Origin: a virus
Length of the DNA stretch: 37,303 nt
Direction: 5' to 3' (one strand)
Virus record (IMG/VR): IMGVR_UViG_3300033150_001386
Span: 1-37,303 of that record
The stretch's first letter is position 1. Every line of letters begins with the position of its first letter. Made by a program: the position numbers and the translations under genes. Below, piece by piece: positions 31,204 to 37,303 of this stretch. Below the pieces are notes generated by a model. It saw nothing but the letters and a program-made list of their open reading frames with translations. It was not told where the DNA came from and made no database searches.

Positions 31204-32271
31204 ATGTGGAAAGAGTGGCTCAATCGCTATAATCCTTACAACCCGATGAAGGCACTCTACTGGCAGAAAAGACTGGAGCAGATAGCGCAAGGAGAGATTC
31301 CTGTGCCGATTACTGTTTGGGTCGACCCCGCAAACCTCTGTCAGGCAAACTGCTTTTGGTGTCAGTTTCGGGAGTATCGTCGTACAAAGCCCGTGACGAT
31401 GACTGCAAGTGTGTTGCTTTCGCTTCCTAAATCTCTGGAAGAGTGGGGTGTCGAGGGTGTTGTTGTTGGAGGCGCTGGTGAGCCGTTGATGCACCCGAAG
31501 ATTGTCGAATTTCTCGAAGCGCTAAAGCAGACTCGTCTATCAGTAGCTTTGGAGACGAACGGAATCAAGTTGCGGGATGAGAAGATACGAGCGGCTGTGA
31601 TCGACAGTTGCTCTTGGGTGAGAATCTCACTGGATGCAGCAACACCAAGAACGTATCTCAAAGTGAAGAAGGCGCTCGTCGGCAGCTTTCAGAAGGTTTT
31701 GGATGGGGTCGGCTTGCTAGTTAGAGAGCGGAATGGAAAGTGTCCAAAGATCACGCTTACCTTCTTGATTCACCACACTAACTACGGAGAAATGTATCAG
31801 TTTGCTGATATGGCGAAGAGCTTCAAAGTTGACGAAGTGCACTTTCGTCCTGTCTATCTTAGAAACTATCGCTTCACATCTGGATTGAGAGGAACTTCTG
31901 AGTGGCATTTGCGAGAGTCAAGAAAGGAGCTTGAGGGCGACGATTTCCACATCTATGGGATCGTGCACAAGTTTGATAGAGAGTGGCAGCGAGCGATACG
32001 CTTCAAGCAGTGCTACGCTACCCCACTTGTCGGAGCTTTTGGAGCTGATCAAATCTTCTACATGTGTCCTGACAGACGAGGGGATGACCTACTAAACTTG
32101 GGGAAGTTTCACCCGTTTGAGAAGTTTCTTGCTCGCTGGGGTTCTGATGAGCATAAGGATAAGATTAGTCGCATCTCACCCCCAGCATGTCCTCGTTGTA
32201 CACAGTGTATTACGAACGAGATAATCGAGCGTGTTGTACTTAAAGGTGAGATGATGCTAAAGTTTGTGTAA
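31204..32271 (+). CDS. Radical SAM enzyme in the glycan island
   Basis: A 355-residue radical SAM protein with the cluster motif CQANCFWC near residues 41-48, VVGGAGEPLMHP as the GGEP-like box near 93-104, and RISLDAATP as the following strand. The C-terminal CPRCTQCITN segment suggests an auxiliary cluster in a SPASM/twitch-like tail. ATG 31204 has GGGAGGAG upstream. Close relatives of this type are often annotated near polysaccharide genes. Its substrate could be a sugar nucleotide or a peptide; it closes the island. Confidence 0.85.
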   Translation: MWKEWLNRYNPYNPMKALYWQKRLEQIAQGEIPVPITVWVDPANLCQANCFWCQFREYRRTKPVTMTASVLLSLPKSLEEWGVEGVVVGGAGEPLMHPKIVEFLEALKQTRLSVALETNGIKLRDEKIRAAVIDSCSWVRISLDAATPRTYLKVKKALVGSFQKVLDGVGLLVRERNGKCPKITLTFLIHHTNYGEMYQFADMAKSFKVDEVHFRPVYLRNYRFTSGLRGTSEWHLRESRKELEGDDFHIYGIVHKFDREWQRAIRFKQCYATPLVGAFGADQIFYMCPDRRGDDLLNLGKFHPFEKFLARWGSDEHKDKISRISPPACPRCTQCITNEIIERVVLKGEMMLKFV

Positions 32272-32294
32272 AGCGCACATTCGTGTGCTATAAT
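32264..32294 (+). promoter_or_regulatory. Extended -10 promoter at the start of the connector/tail module
   Basis: TATAAT (32289-32294) is a perfect -10 preceded by TGC in the extended -10 position. The best -35 is TTGTGT (32264-32269) with a long 19-base spacer, so the extended -10 would carry most of the strength. It lies just after the radical SAM gene and before a strong ribosome site at 32298-32305, which would sit at or just after the transcription start. Confidence 0.5.
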
Positions 32295-32312
32295 GGCGAG
32301 GAGGTAAGTAAA

Positions 32313-32609
32313 ATGTCGGTCGAAACTGAAGCTTATGAGATTTATGATGAGGAGTTCGTTAACAACACAAAGGTTGAGCAGGTCATCTACGACTGCTACG
32401 GAAATCCGATTCATGTGATGCCTGGAGAGAAGGCGACTTACAAACAGCGCAGGCGAATTCCTACCAAACACCTAAAGGAAATGTTGGAAAGGGAGGCCAA
32501 TGTCTCTAGACAAGACAACACTAAGGGATCGAGTGCGCAAAATCGTCGGGAACCCAAAGAAGAGCCAACCAGAAGAACTTTCAGACGCTTCAATCGAAGA
32601 CGAACTTGA
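32313..32609 (+). CDS. Small protein sharing the N-terminal module of the trimodular glycosyltransferase
   Basis: A 98-residue protein starting at ATG 32313 with GAGGAGGT at 32298-32305. Residues 19-39 match residues 25-45 of the 24257 protein at 11 of 21 positions without gaps (T, V, Q, YD, NP, V, PGE). The C-terminal third is basic, Arg-rich and disordered, and overlaps the next gene by 110 bases in a different frame. I do not recognise a named family. The shared piece might be a small virion- or partner-binding domain. Confidence 0.68.
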   Translation: MSVETEAYEIYDEEFVNNTKVEQVIYDCYGNPIHVMPGEKATYKQRRRIPTKHLKEMLEREANVSRQDNTKGSSAQNRREPKEEPTRRTFRRFNRRRT

Positions 32610-33198
32610 TGCGTCTTTGAGGCTGCTCGACAAGTACGTTCCTGATTGGAGGCTGTACTACATCACAACGCAAGATGATGTGCAGAGCTACACACCCGAA
32701 TCCGGAGTGACGCAAATTCTGCAAGTTTACTGGTTTGGCACGTCAACCGTTTCGGACGTTTTCGGGGAGGAGTTTGACGTTCTGTTTGGCATCCCGCTGT
32801 ATGACGTTGAAACGGGATACTACGATTGGTGTGTAGACTGGCTGGAGAAGCAGCAAGCTTTGCGGCGATACGACTGGGAGTATAATCCAGGAGAGAACAA
32901 GCTCTACCTGATTCCAGAGCCGGAGGCGGACGACAAGAAGGTGTACTACATTGGAGCGAAACCCTGGACATGGGACAGCATACCGTCGGGAAGACAAGAT
33001 GTCATCGTGCGCTACGCAGTCTCTCAGTGTTTGAAGATTTTGGGGCGGACGAGAGCAAAACTTTCTGGGGTGCAACGTGCGGGAGGCTTGATTGATTATG
33101 GAGCCGTAGACGGACTGACGAAGGACGGAAGGTTAGAAGAAGAAGCAGTAGTTCGCGATCTAGAGGCTGAATCCCAACGCTGGATGATATTACTCTAA
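32500..33198 (+). CDS. Head-tail connector-type protein
   Basis: A 232-residue protein with an N-terminal helical segment (TTLRDRVRKIVG, then LDASLRLLDKYVPDW), a beta-rich middle and a C-terminal helix with RYAVSQCLKILG. This plan resembles phage head-completion and adaptor proteins of the gp6/gp15 type, which follow the capsid gene and contact the portal. GGGAGG at 32489-32494 supports ATG 32500. Its stop overlaps the next start (TAATG). The specific connector class is uncertain. Confidence 0.72.
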   Translation: MSLDKTTLRDRVRKIVGNPKKSQPEELSDASIEDELDASLRLLDKYVPDWRLYYITTQDDVQSYTPESGVTQILQVYWFGTSTVSDVFGEEFDVLFGIPLYDVETGYYDWCVDWLEKQQALRRYDWEYNPGENKLYLIPEPEADDKKVYYIGAKPWTWDSIPSGRQDVIVRYAVSQCLKILGRTRAKLSGVQRAGGLIDYGAVDGLTKDGRLEEEAVVRDLEAESQRWMILL

Positions 33199-33689
33199 TG
33201 GCTGAAAGAGATATTCGCGTTACCATCCCTTGGGGAAAGGTGAACGCTACTATTCGAGAGCTAAATAAGCTCGCCCCAGAAGTCAATGTGCGAATGACAT
33301 CTCTTGCTCATGAGGCGCTTCAACGGTTGAAGCAAGAAACGCCTAGAAGCTCTGGTGCAGGGCGTCATATTGCCGATATGTGGAAGGCGGAGTACAAGAA
33401 GGTAGGGGCTGTGATACGCGAAGTGATTATCAGGAACGATCCAACGAATGAGCTTGTGCTGATGTGTCTGGAGAAAGGGACTAGGCCGCACAGGATTCCG
33501 CGTGTCGGAAACAAGTTGCTGCACTTTAAGGTGGACGGCAGCGAGATATTTGCTCAAAACGTGATGCACCCAGGAAGTCGGGCTTTTAGGTTTATTGAGC
33601 TGACAAGGGAGACGTTGCGAACGAGAGTAGCGGCCTTGATGAAGACAGTGCTTGCGAGCTATGCAAAGAGAGTTGCGAGAGCCAAATGA
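33198..33689 (+). CDS. HK97 gp10-like neck/tail-completion protein
   Basis: A 163-residue protein with the pattern of HK97 gp10/Mu gpG-family neck proteins: an N-terminal helix, LEKGTRPHRIPRVGNKLLHF near 92-111, a strand ending in FAQNVMHPGSRAFRF, and a C-terminal helix. The family normally lies between the connector and the tail terminator, exactly as here. It starts by overlapping the preceding stop and ends with an ATGA overlap to the next gene. Confidence 0.85.
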   Translation: MAERDIRVTIPWGKVNATIRELNKLAPEVNVRMTSLAHEALQRLKQETPRSSGAGRHIADMWKAEYKKVGAVIREVIIRNDPTNELVLMCLEKGTRPHRIPRVGNKLLHFKVDGSEIFAQNVMHPGSRAFRFIELTRETLRTRVAALMKTVLASYAKRVARAK

Positions 33690-34102
33690 GTGTCTATTTT
33701 GCAACTAAAGAGGAAGTAGCAGCGAAACTCTACGACATTCTCGCTGACGCTGCTGTCGGGTTCAAGTCTGTAGATCGTCAGTACAACGAAGTGGGAGATT
33801 ACGACTATCCCAGCATTTTCATCAACGACGTGAGGGAGGCTCGAAACAGGAAGCTGAAGGACGTTGTGTTGGTGACGTGGAACGTCGTACTGGTGTTGTA
33901 CACATACGATGAGCAAGCGACACTCTCAACAACGCTCAATGCTGACATCAAGAAGGCGATTGATGCTATCAAAGACGATGTGACGCTGGGAGGGCTTGTT
34001 TACAACACGAAGATAACGCAGATTGATACCGATGAGGGCTTCTTGCGCCCCCATGCGGTGGCGCTCCTCACTCTGGAGATCACCTACTTGAAGAGGAGTT
34101 GA
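33686..34102 (+). CDS. Tail terminator-like protein (first of a tandem pair)
   Basis: A 138-residue protein of the alpha/beta size and order expected for a tail terminator (gpU/gp17-like): KLYDILADAAV helix, YPSIFIND strand, a long WNVVLVLYTY strand, an LNADIKKAID helix and a final LTLEITYL strand. Position after the gp10-like gene and before the tail tube supports this. The next gene repeats the same layout. Confidence 0.68.
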   Translation: MSVYFATKEEVAAKLYDILADAAVGFKSVDRQYNEVGDYDYPSIFINDVREARNRKLKDVVLVTWNVVLVLYTYDEQATLSTTLNADIKKAIDAIKDDVTLGGLVYNTKITQIDTDEGFLRPHAVALLTLEITYLKRS

Positions 34103-34103
34103 G

Positions 34104-34520
34104 ATGGCGACAGATAGAGCCACTGCCCTTTCAAAGTTGGAAGCGCTCGTAAACACTGCTTCTGTCAACACTGTCGTAAGGGCCAATGAAGCCGTAGAAC
34201 TTGACAAATACACCGAGAGTCAACTCCCTCTGGTCTGCATCATCCCAGGCGACGAAGTTCCAACATACGAAGTGGGACGACACGCGCTTTGGAGGTTTGC
34301 GACTACGATTGTCGTGTACTTTTTGGGTGAGAGAAAAGACGAAGCGACACAGGAGACTCTGGTCGGAGAGATCAAGAATGCACTCGGAGGAGACCCAACA
34401 CTGTCAGACACAGTTGAGATGGTTGACATTCTCAGCATCTCTTCAGGAGGGGAGTTTCCGATTTACACGATCACGTTTGAATGCGAGGTGACTTATGAGA
34501 AACATATCGCAACCGCATGA
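34104..34520 (+). CDS. Tail terminator-like protein (second of a tandem pair)
   Basis: Also 138 residues, with a parallel order: KLEALVNTASV helix, PLVCIIPGDE strand, FATTIVVYFLG strand, TLVGEIKNAL helix and a final ITFECEVTY strand. The likeness to the previous gene is in layout more than identity, suggesting an old duplication; one copy may cap the tail and the other may bind the head. GAGGAG lies 5 bases before ATG 34104. Confidence 0.66.
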   Translation: MATDRATALSKLEALVNTASVNTVVRANEAVELDKYTESQLPLVCIIPGDEVPTYEVGRHALWRFATTIVVYFLGERKDEATQETLVGEIKNALGGDPTLSDTVEMVDILSISSGGEFPIYTITFECEVTYEKHIATA

Positions 34521-34755
34521 GAAACACGGTACGACTAAGAGAAGGACTTCTCGTCGTACGACTTCACGAGTTGCCAAGGAGAAGGGAGTGTATGTTAAAA
34601 TATATCTGTTACAGTCGGTGGACGCAACTCGAACAGTGAAGAGATTCGGTAAGTTCGTAAAAGGCGCGTGGGTAAGGGTGCCTGAAGCGTTGTTCCGCGA
34701 TCTAAAAGACGCGGAAGGTTGGAAGGGTAAAATAGAAAGGCGAAGAATCAAATAG
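34495..34755 (+). CDS. Small basic protein before the tail tube
   Basis: An 86-residue protein overlapping the preceding gene by 26 bases, with GAGGTG at 34484-34489 before ATG 34495. The N-terminal third is very basic (KRRTSRRTTSR). The rest has VKIYLLQS and a GAWVRVPEALFRDLKDAEGW segment that looks folded. Function unknown; location suggests a head-tail joining accessory. Confidence 0.65.
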   Translation: MRNISQPHEKHGTTKRRTSRRTTSRVAKEKGVYVKIYLLQSVDATRTVKRFGKFVKGAWVRVPEALFRDLKDAEGWKGKIERRRIK

Positions 34756-34769
34756 TAGGAGGATGAGAG

Positions 34770-35930
34770 ATGAAAGTCTTCTCACTTGCGAATGAAGAAG
34801 AAATCTATGTGAAGAAAGAAAGCACTGAAGGGACTCTTGTTTACCCCACTGCGACTGACTACCTGCTGGCTGTGGGCGTTTCGGCGTTCGGACAGGATGT
34901 CGAGTTCATCGACGACGAGCAGATTCGTGGAGGCAGAAGCCGACTGTCGCCGATCAAAGGGCGTGTGCATCCGGGCAACTGGAGCTTTACCACCTATGTT
35001 AAGCCCAGTGGGACCAAAGGGACCGCTCCGGAAGCGGATGTGCTTTTCGAATGTCTGCTCGGCAAGAAAGTTGTGAATGCGGGAACGTCTGTTGTCTACA
35101 GTCTCGACTCCGATATCAACCTTCCTTCGTTCTCTTTGTGGGTAAAGAAGGGACACACTGCTTTCGCTATGGCAGGATGCACAGTTAACGTGGGCGAGTT
35201 CACCATTTCTGGAAGTGAGATCGGACAGATTGCGTGGAGCGGACAGTTCATGAAGTGGTACGAGGCTGGCTCCGCAAAGCTGACTCAGGCTGTCAATCCG
35301 TCTGATACTACGTGTGTCGTTGATAAAGCAGAGCGATTCTCGGATGAGAAGATCAAGATCAAATTCACGAACGACGACAACGGCGGCAACGGCTACACGA
35401 TCACGAGTATCGACTACACTACAAACACAATCACCTTTACGCCTGGTTATGCTGGCTCTGGAGAGAGCGCAGGCGACTGGGTTCTTCCTTGGTGGCCCAC
35501 GTCTGGAACTGAAGTTGGAACGCCAGTTCACGGAAAGTTGGGTATCTGCAAAATCGAAAATGTCGACACCAAAGTCCTCAGTTCCACAATCACGATCACC
35601 AACAACATCAAGTACTACGAAGACGAGAAGAACGGACAGTTGTACGCGACCACGTACGAAGCTATCGGGTGGAGAGATGTCAACGGAACCCTGACTCTCT
35701 TCTTTTACAAGGGAGCGAAGGGCTATTTCTACCGAGCTGAGAATCAAGTTCAGAACGCGCTGATCGTTCCATGCGGCGACACGGCGGGCAAGATCATGGA
35801 GATTTCGTGTCCGCAGATTGAGTACAGAACGCCCACTTTGTCTGGAGACGAAGAGATCATCATGGAGCTTCCTTTCATAGCTGTTGGCACAGCTGCCCAA
35901 GACGACGAGATAACAATTACGTTCAAATAA
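34770..35930 (+). CDS. Major tail tube protein
   Basis: A 386-residue beta-rich protein. The N-terminal part has EEEIYVKKESTEGT and the later DDEQIRGGRSRLSPIKGR segment, followed by GNWSFTTYVKPSG, as in siphovirus major tail proteins that open with a loop, an Arg-Gly-rich strand and a Trp-Ser-Phe strand. The length is about twice that of minimal tube proteins, and the extra central domain (about 180-260, Thr/Gly-rich) may be a surface-exposed decoration. It has AGGAGG before the ATG. It is expected to be made in large amount. Confidence 0.8.
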   Translation: MKVFSLANEEEIYVKKESTEGTLVYPTATDYLLAVGVSAFGQDVEFIDDEQIRGGRSRLSPIKGRVHPGNWSFTTYVKPSGTKGTAPEADVLFECLLGKKVVNAGTSVVYSLDSDINLPSFSLWVKKGHTAFAMAGCTVNVGEFTISGSEIGQIAWSGQFMKWYEAGSAKLTQAVNPSDTTCVVDKAERFSDEKIKIKFTNDDNGGNGYTITSIDYTTNTITFTPGYAGSGESAGDWVLPWWPTSGTEVGTPVHGKLGICKIENVDTKVLSSTITITNNIKYYEDEKNGQLYATTYEAIGWRDVNGTLTLFFYKGAKGYFYRAENQVQNALIVPCGDTAGKIMEISCPQIEYRTPTLSGDEEIIMELPFIAVGTAAQDDEITITFK

Positions 35931-35985
35931 GCATAGCTTTTGTACGAACGCAATTCGGCCTGATTGCCACAGGAGGTTTAGGTAA

Positions 35986-36459
35986 ATGGTTGACATTCAA
36001 GCATTGGTCAACAAGGCCCTTGAGAAGGGCATGACTGTTTGGGCCGAGTTCGATGTTGTAGAGGGCTTCGAGGTTGAAGTCGCTTTTGTCGGACGAGAAG
36101 AAATGCAGAAGTTGTACAACAAGTGCACAAAGCGGCAGTACTCGCGACAGACGCGAAGAGTCGAGGATGTCACTAATCGTGACAAGCTCCTCAAACTCTG
36201 GGCTGATCGAGCCATCAAGAGTTGGAAGGGCTTGACGCTCAAGAAGCTGCAGAGGTTGCTCCCCATCGAGCTCAGTTCTGACATTGATCCGAACAGCGCT
36301 GTAGAGTGCACGTTGGAGAACAAGGTGGCGTTGTTGAAGCACAACGCCGAGTTCGATGATTTTGTGCTGGCGATCGCGACAGACTCCGAAGTTTTCATGG
36401 AACATCGCAAAGAGGCCAAACAGCAAGTCGAAAATTTAGAGCAATCGCAAGGTGGGTAG
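35986..36459 (+). CDS. Tail assembly chaperone, short form
   Basis: A 157-residue protein placed between the tail tube and tape measure genes, where the gpG-type chaperone is always found. It contains a beta-rich N-terminus with VEVAFVGREEMQKLYNKCT and the AIKSWKGLTLKKL segment, both typical of this group. It coats the tape measure during tail assembly. The ATG has AGGAGG about 14 bases upstream plus a nearer GG. An in-frame slippery heptamer near its end allows a -1 shift to the longer form. Confidence 0.82.
   Translation: MVDIQALVNKALEKGMTVWAEFDVVEGFEVEVAFVGREEMQKLYNKCTKRQYSRQTRRVEDVTNRDKLLKLWADRAIKSWKGLTLKKLQRLLPIELSSDIDPNSAVECTLENKVALLKHNAEFDDFVLAIATDSEVFMEHRKEAKQQVENLEQSQGG
36432..36438 (+). 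promoter_or_regulatory. Programmed -1 ribosomal frameshift site (A AAT TTA)
   Basis: The heptamer AAATTTA is in the correct register for the chaperone frame (codons AAT, TTA). It is an X XXY YYZ slippery sequence. A -1 slip after TTA resumes at 36438 in the frame that stays open to 36890. The alternative frame has been open since 36360 and has no good start of its own. The same G/GT frameshift is conserved in long-tailed phages. Confidence 0.8.
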
Positions 36460-36890
36460 AGGATGCGAACCGTTGGACGTGTCAACGATGCGAGGAAATT
36501 TTCGGCGAATTGGAGCCGAAACACAGGCCGGATTGCAATAAGCTCGCAGAGGACTTGACATGTCCAAAGGGCGTCCCACGTGTGCATTTTCGCAACTGGG
36601 ACGCTTACGGTATCTTCAGTCTTCTACTCACGTACAGTGTTGAGCCCCATACGGGGCTGGTAAAGTTTGACGTTACTTTGATTAACGCGTTTAGCAACCT
36701 CTCTGAGGTTGAAGAGTCGGAGCGCCTTGAGCTGCTCGCAAAACTGCTCTTCTTAACGGAAAGCGTTAACGTCTCTCGTTTGAAGAGGCTGGAAGAGAAA
36801 CGCAAAAAGGAGGCAGCCAAGCGTGAGCTTGAGGAACTCAAGAAAGGAAAGGTTGAGAAGAGGCGTTCTCGACCGCTAGTTTTGAAGTAG
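36438..36890 (+). CDS. Frameshift extension of the tail assembly chaperone (T part)
   Basis: These 150 codons are read only after the -1 shift at 36432-36438, giving a 301-residue fusion (151 + 150). The extension opens with a CQRC segment, then RPDC and DLTCP, suggesting a zinc finger, continues through a folded region (VHFRNWDAYGIFSLLL), and ends in a Lys/Glu helix (LEEKRKKEAAKRELEELKK). The only in-frame start, TTG 36510, would cut the finger in half and lacks a ribosome site. The T part is expected to bind tape measure or tube. Confidence 0.8.
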   Translation, partial: RAIARWVEDANRWTCQRCEEIFGELEPKHRPDCNKLAEDLTCPKGVPRVHFRNWDAYGIFSLLLTYSVEPHTGLVKFDVTLINAFSNLSEVEESERLELLAKLLFLTESVNVSRLKRLEEKRKKEAAKRELEELKKGKVEKRRSRPLVLK

Positions 36891-36902
36891 AGAGGATGCT
36901 GA

Positions 36903-37303
36903 ATGCCTGCACAAGATATCACCATCGTCCTACGAGTTGATGATCGTGGGACGCGTGTAATCAAGCAGTTTTCTACCAACCTCAGAACTGGATTGAAAGA
37001 CGCCGAAAAGGGTGCGACGGGGGCGTCGGGAAGTTTTTCCAGACTGAAAGAATCAGCGAAGGGCGCTTTTACCATGTTTGCGTCTGGGATGCTTCCTGTG
37101 ATGGGGATTATGGGTGCCATCTCCGCCCTCCGTCGCACTATCGCAGATACGATCAACACAGGACGTGAGTTTGAGAAACAATTTGCTAACGTCACTACGC
37201 TGATCGACTTGAATACGGAGCAGACAGAAGCATTTAGGCGAGGTCTGCTCAATCTGTCTCCTACGCTCGGGAAAGTCACAGAACTCACAAAAGGTATGTA
37301 TCA
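36903..37303 (+). CDS. Tape measure protein, N-terminal part (cut by window end)
   Basis: The frame opens at ATG 36903, 12 bases after the chaperone extension, and stays open to the last base (133 residues seen). A short beta start (ITIVLRVDD) is followed by an amphipathic helix, a hydrophobic segment near 60-78 (FTMFASGMLPVMGIMGAISAL) and the FEKQFANVTTLID...LGKVTELTKGMY region, typical of TP901-type tape measure proteins. The full gene usually sets tail length and runs for several kilobases. Confidence 0.87.
   Translation, partial: MPAQDITIVLRVDDRGTRVIKQFSTNLRTGLKDAEKGATGASGSFSRLKESAKGAFTMFASGMLPVMGIMGAISALRRTIADTINTGREFEKQFANVTTLIDLNTEQTEAFRRGLLNLSPTLGKVTELTKGMY

Noticed and set aside
34782-35996. 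A 404-codon frame on the - strand opposite the tail tube gene
   Set aside because: It mirrors a well-supported + strand gene, has no ribosome site, and its peptide is Arg/Ser/Val-rich with no recognisable fold.
36510-36890. Independent gene starting at TTG 36510
   Set aside because: The start splits a Cys cluster, has no ribosome site, and the frame is open upstream to the slippery site, so a -1 frameshift product explains it better.

Overview
The window is 37.3 kb of a tailed bacteriophage (or a very similar prophage) genome. Every convincing gene is on the + strand, genes are packed with 1-4 base stop/start overlaps, and ribosome sites are strong GGAGG types, so the host is a bacterium. 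The host cannot be named from the sequence. The head genes are of the T4 type (portal gp20-like, prohead protease gp21-like, major capsid gp23-like). The tail genes (gp10-like neck protein, tail terminators, long tail-tube protein, tail assembly chaperone with a -1 frameshift site, tape measure) fit a long flexible tail. No tail sheath gene is visible here, so a siphovirus-like particle with a T4-type head is the best guess.

Layout. 1-1093: repeat-rich region without a credible gene (19-bp, 12-bp and 18-bp tandem repeats). 1094-4502: large terminase, a small helical protein, a ParB-like protein and a small membrane protein. 4513-14956: a DNA-modification island. 14990-23182: head module (portal, a Mu-F-like minor head protein fused to an ADP-ribosyltransferase-like domain, small membrane/coiled-coil proteins, protease-scaffold fusion with a nested scaffold start, major capsid). 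23286-32271: a glycosylation and sugar-nucleotide island inserted between capsid and connector genes. 32313-37303: head-tail connector and tail genes, ending inside the tape-measure gene.

The modification island encodes a full 7-deazaguanine route: a phosphoribosyltransferase-GTP cyclohydrolase I fusion, QueD, QueE, a class-II amidotransferase-QueC fusion (GAT-QueC), a second QueC-like protein and a DpdA-like DNA transglycosylase. The expected outcome is replacement of guanines in phage DNA by a 7-deazaguanine such as preQ0 or archaeosine (G+), which in other phages protects against host restriction. Unexpected additions are an AdoMet decarboxylase (SpeD-like) with a Cys-rich C-terminal extension, a radical SAM/SPASM-like enzyme, two class-I methyltransferases, a HAD phosphatase, a HIT-like protein and two tandem ParB-like proteins with zinc-finger tails. 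This opens the possibility of a further, undescribed hypermodification. The PRTase domain on FolE suggests recycling of the guanine that DpdA releases from DNA.

The second island encodes GT9-like and GT9-GT2-GT9 glycosyltransferases, a LicD-like protein, an SDR, a DUF2284-like metal-binding protein, a TagD-like cytidylyltransferase, two NAD-dependent sugar epimerase/reductases and a radical SAM enzyme. It probably decorates the virion or remodels host surface glycans. One of its genes (GDP-fucose-synthase-like) carries an exact 49-bp tandem duplication that shifts its reading frame and replaces its normal C-terminus.
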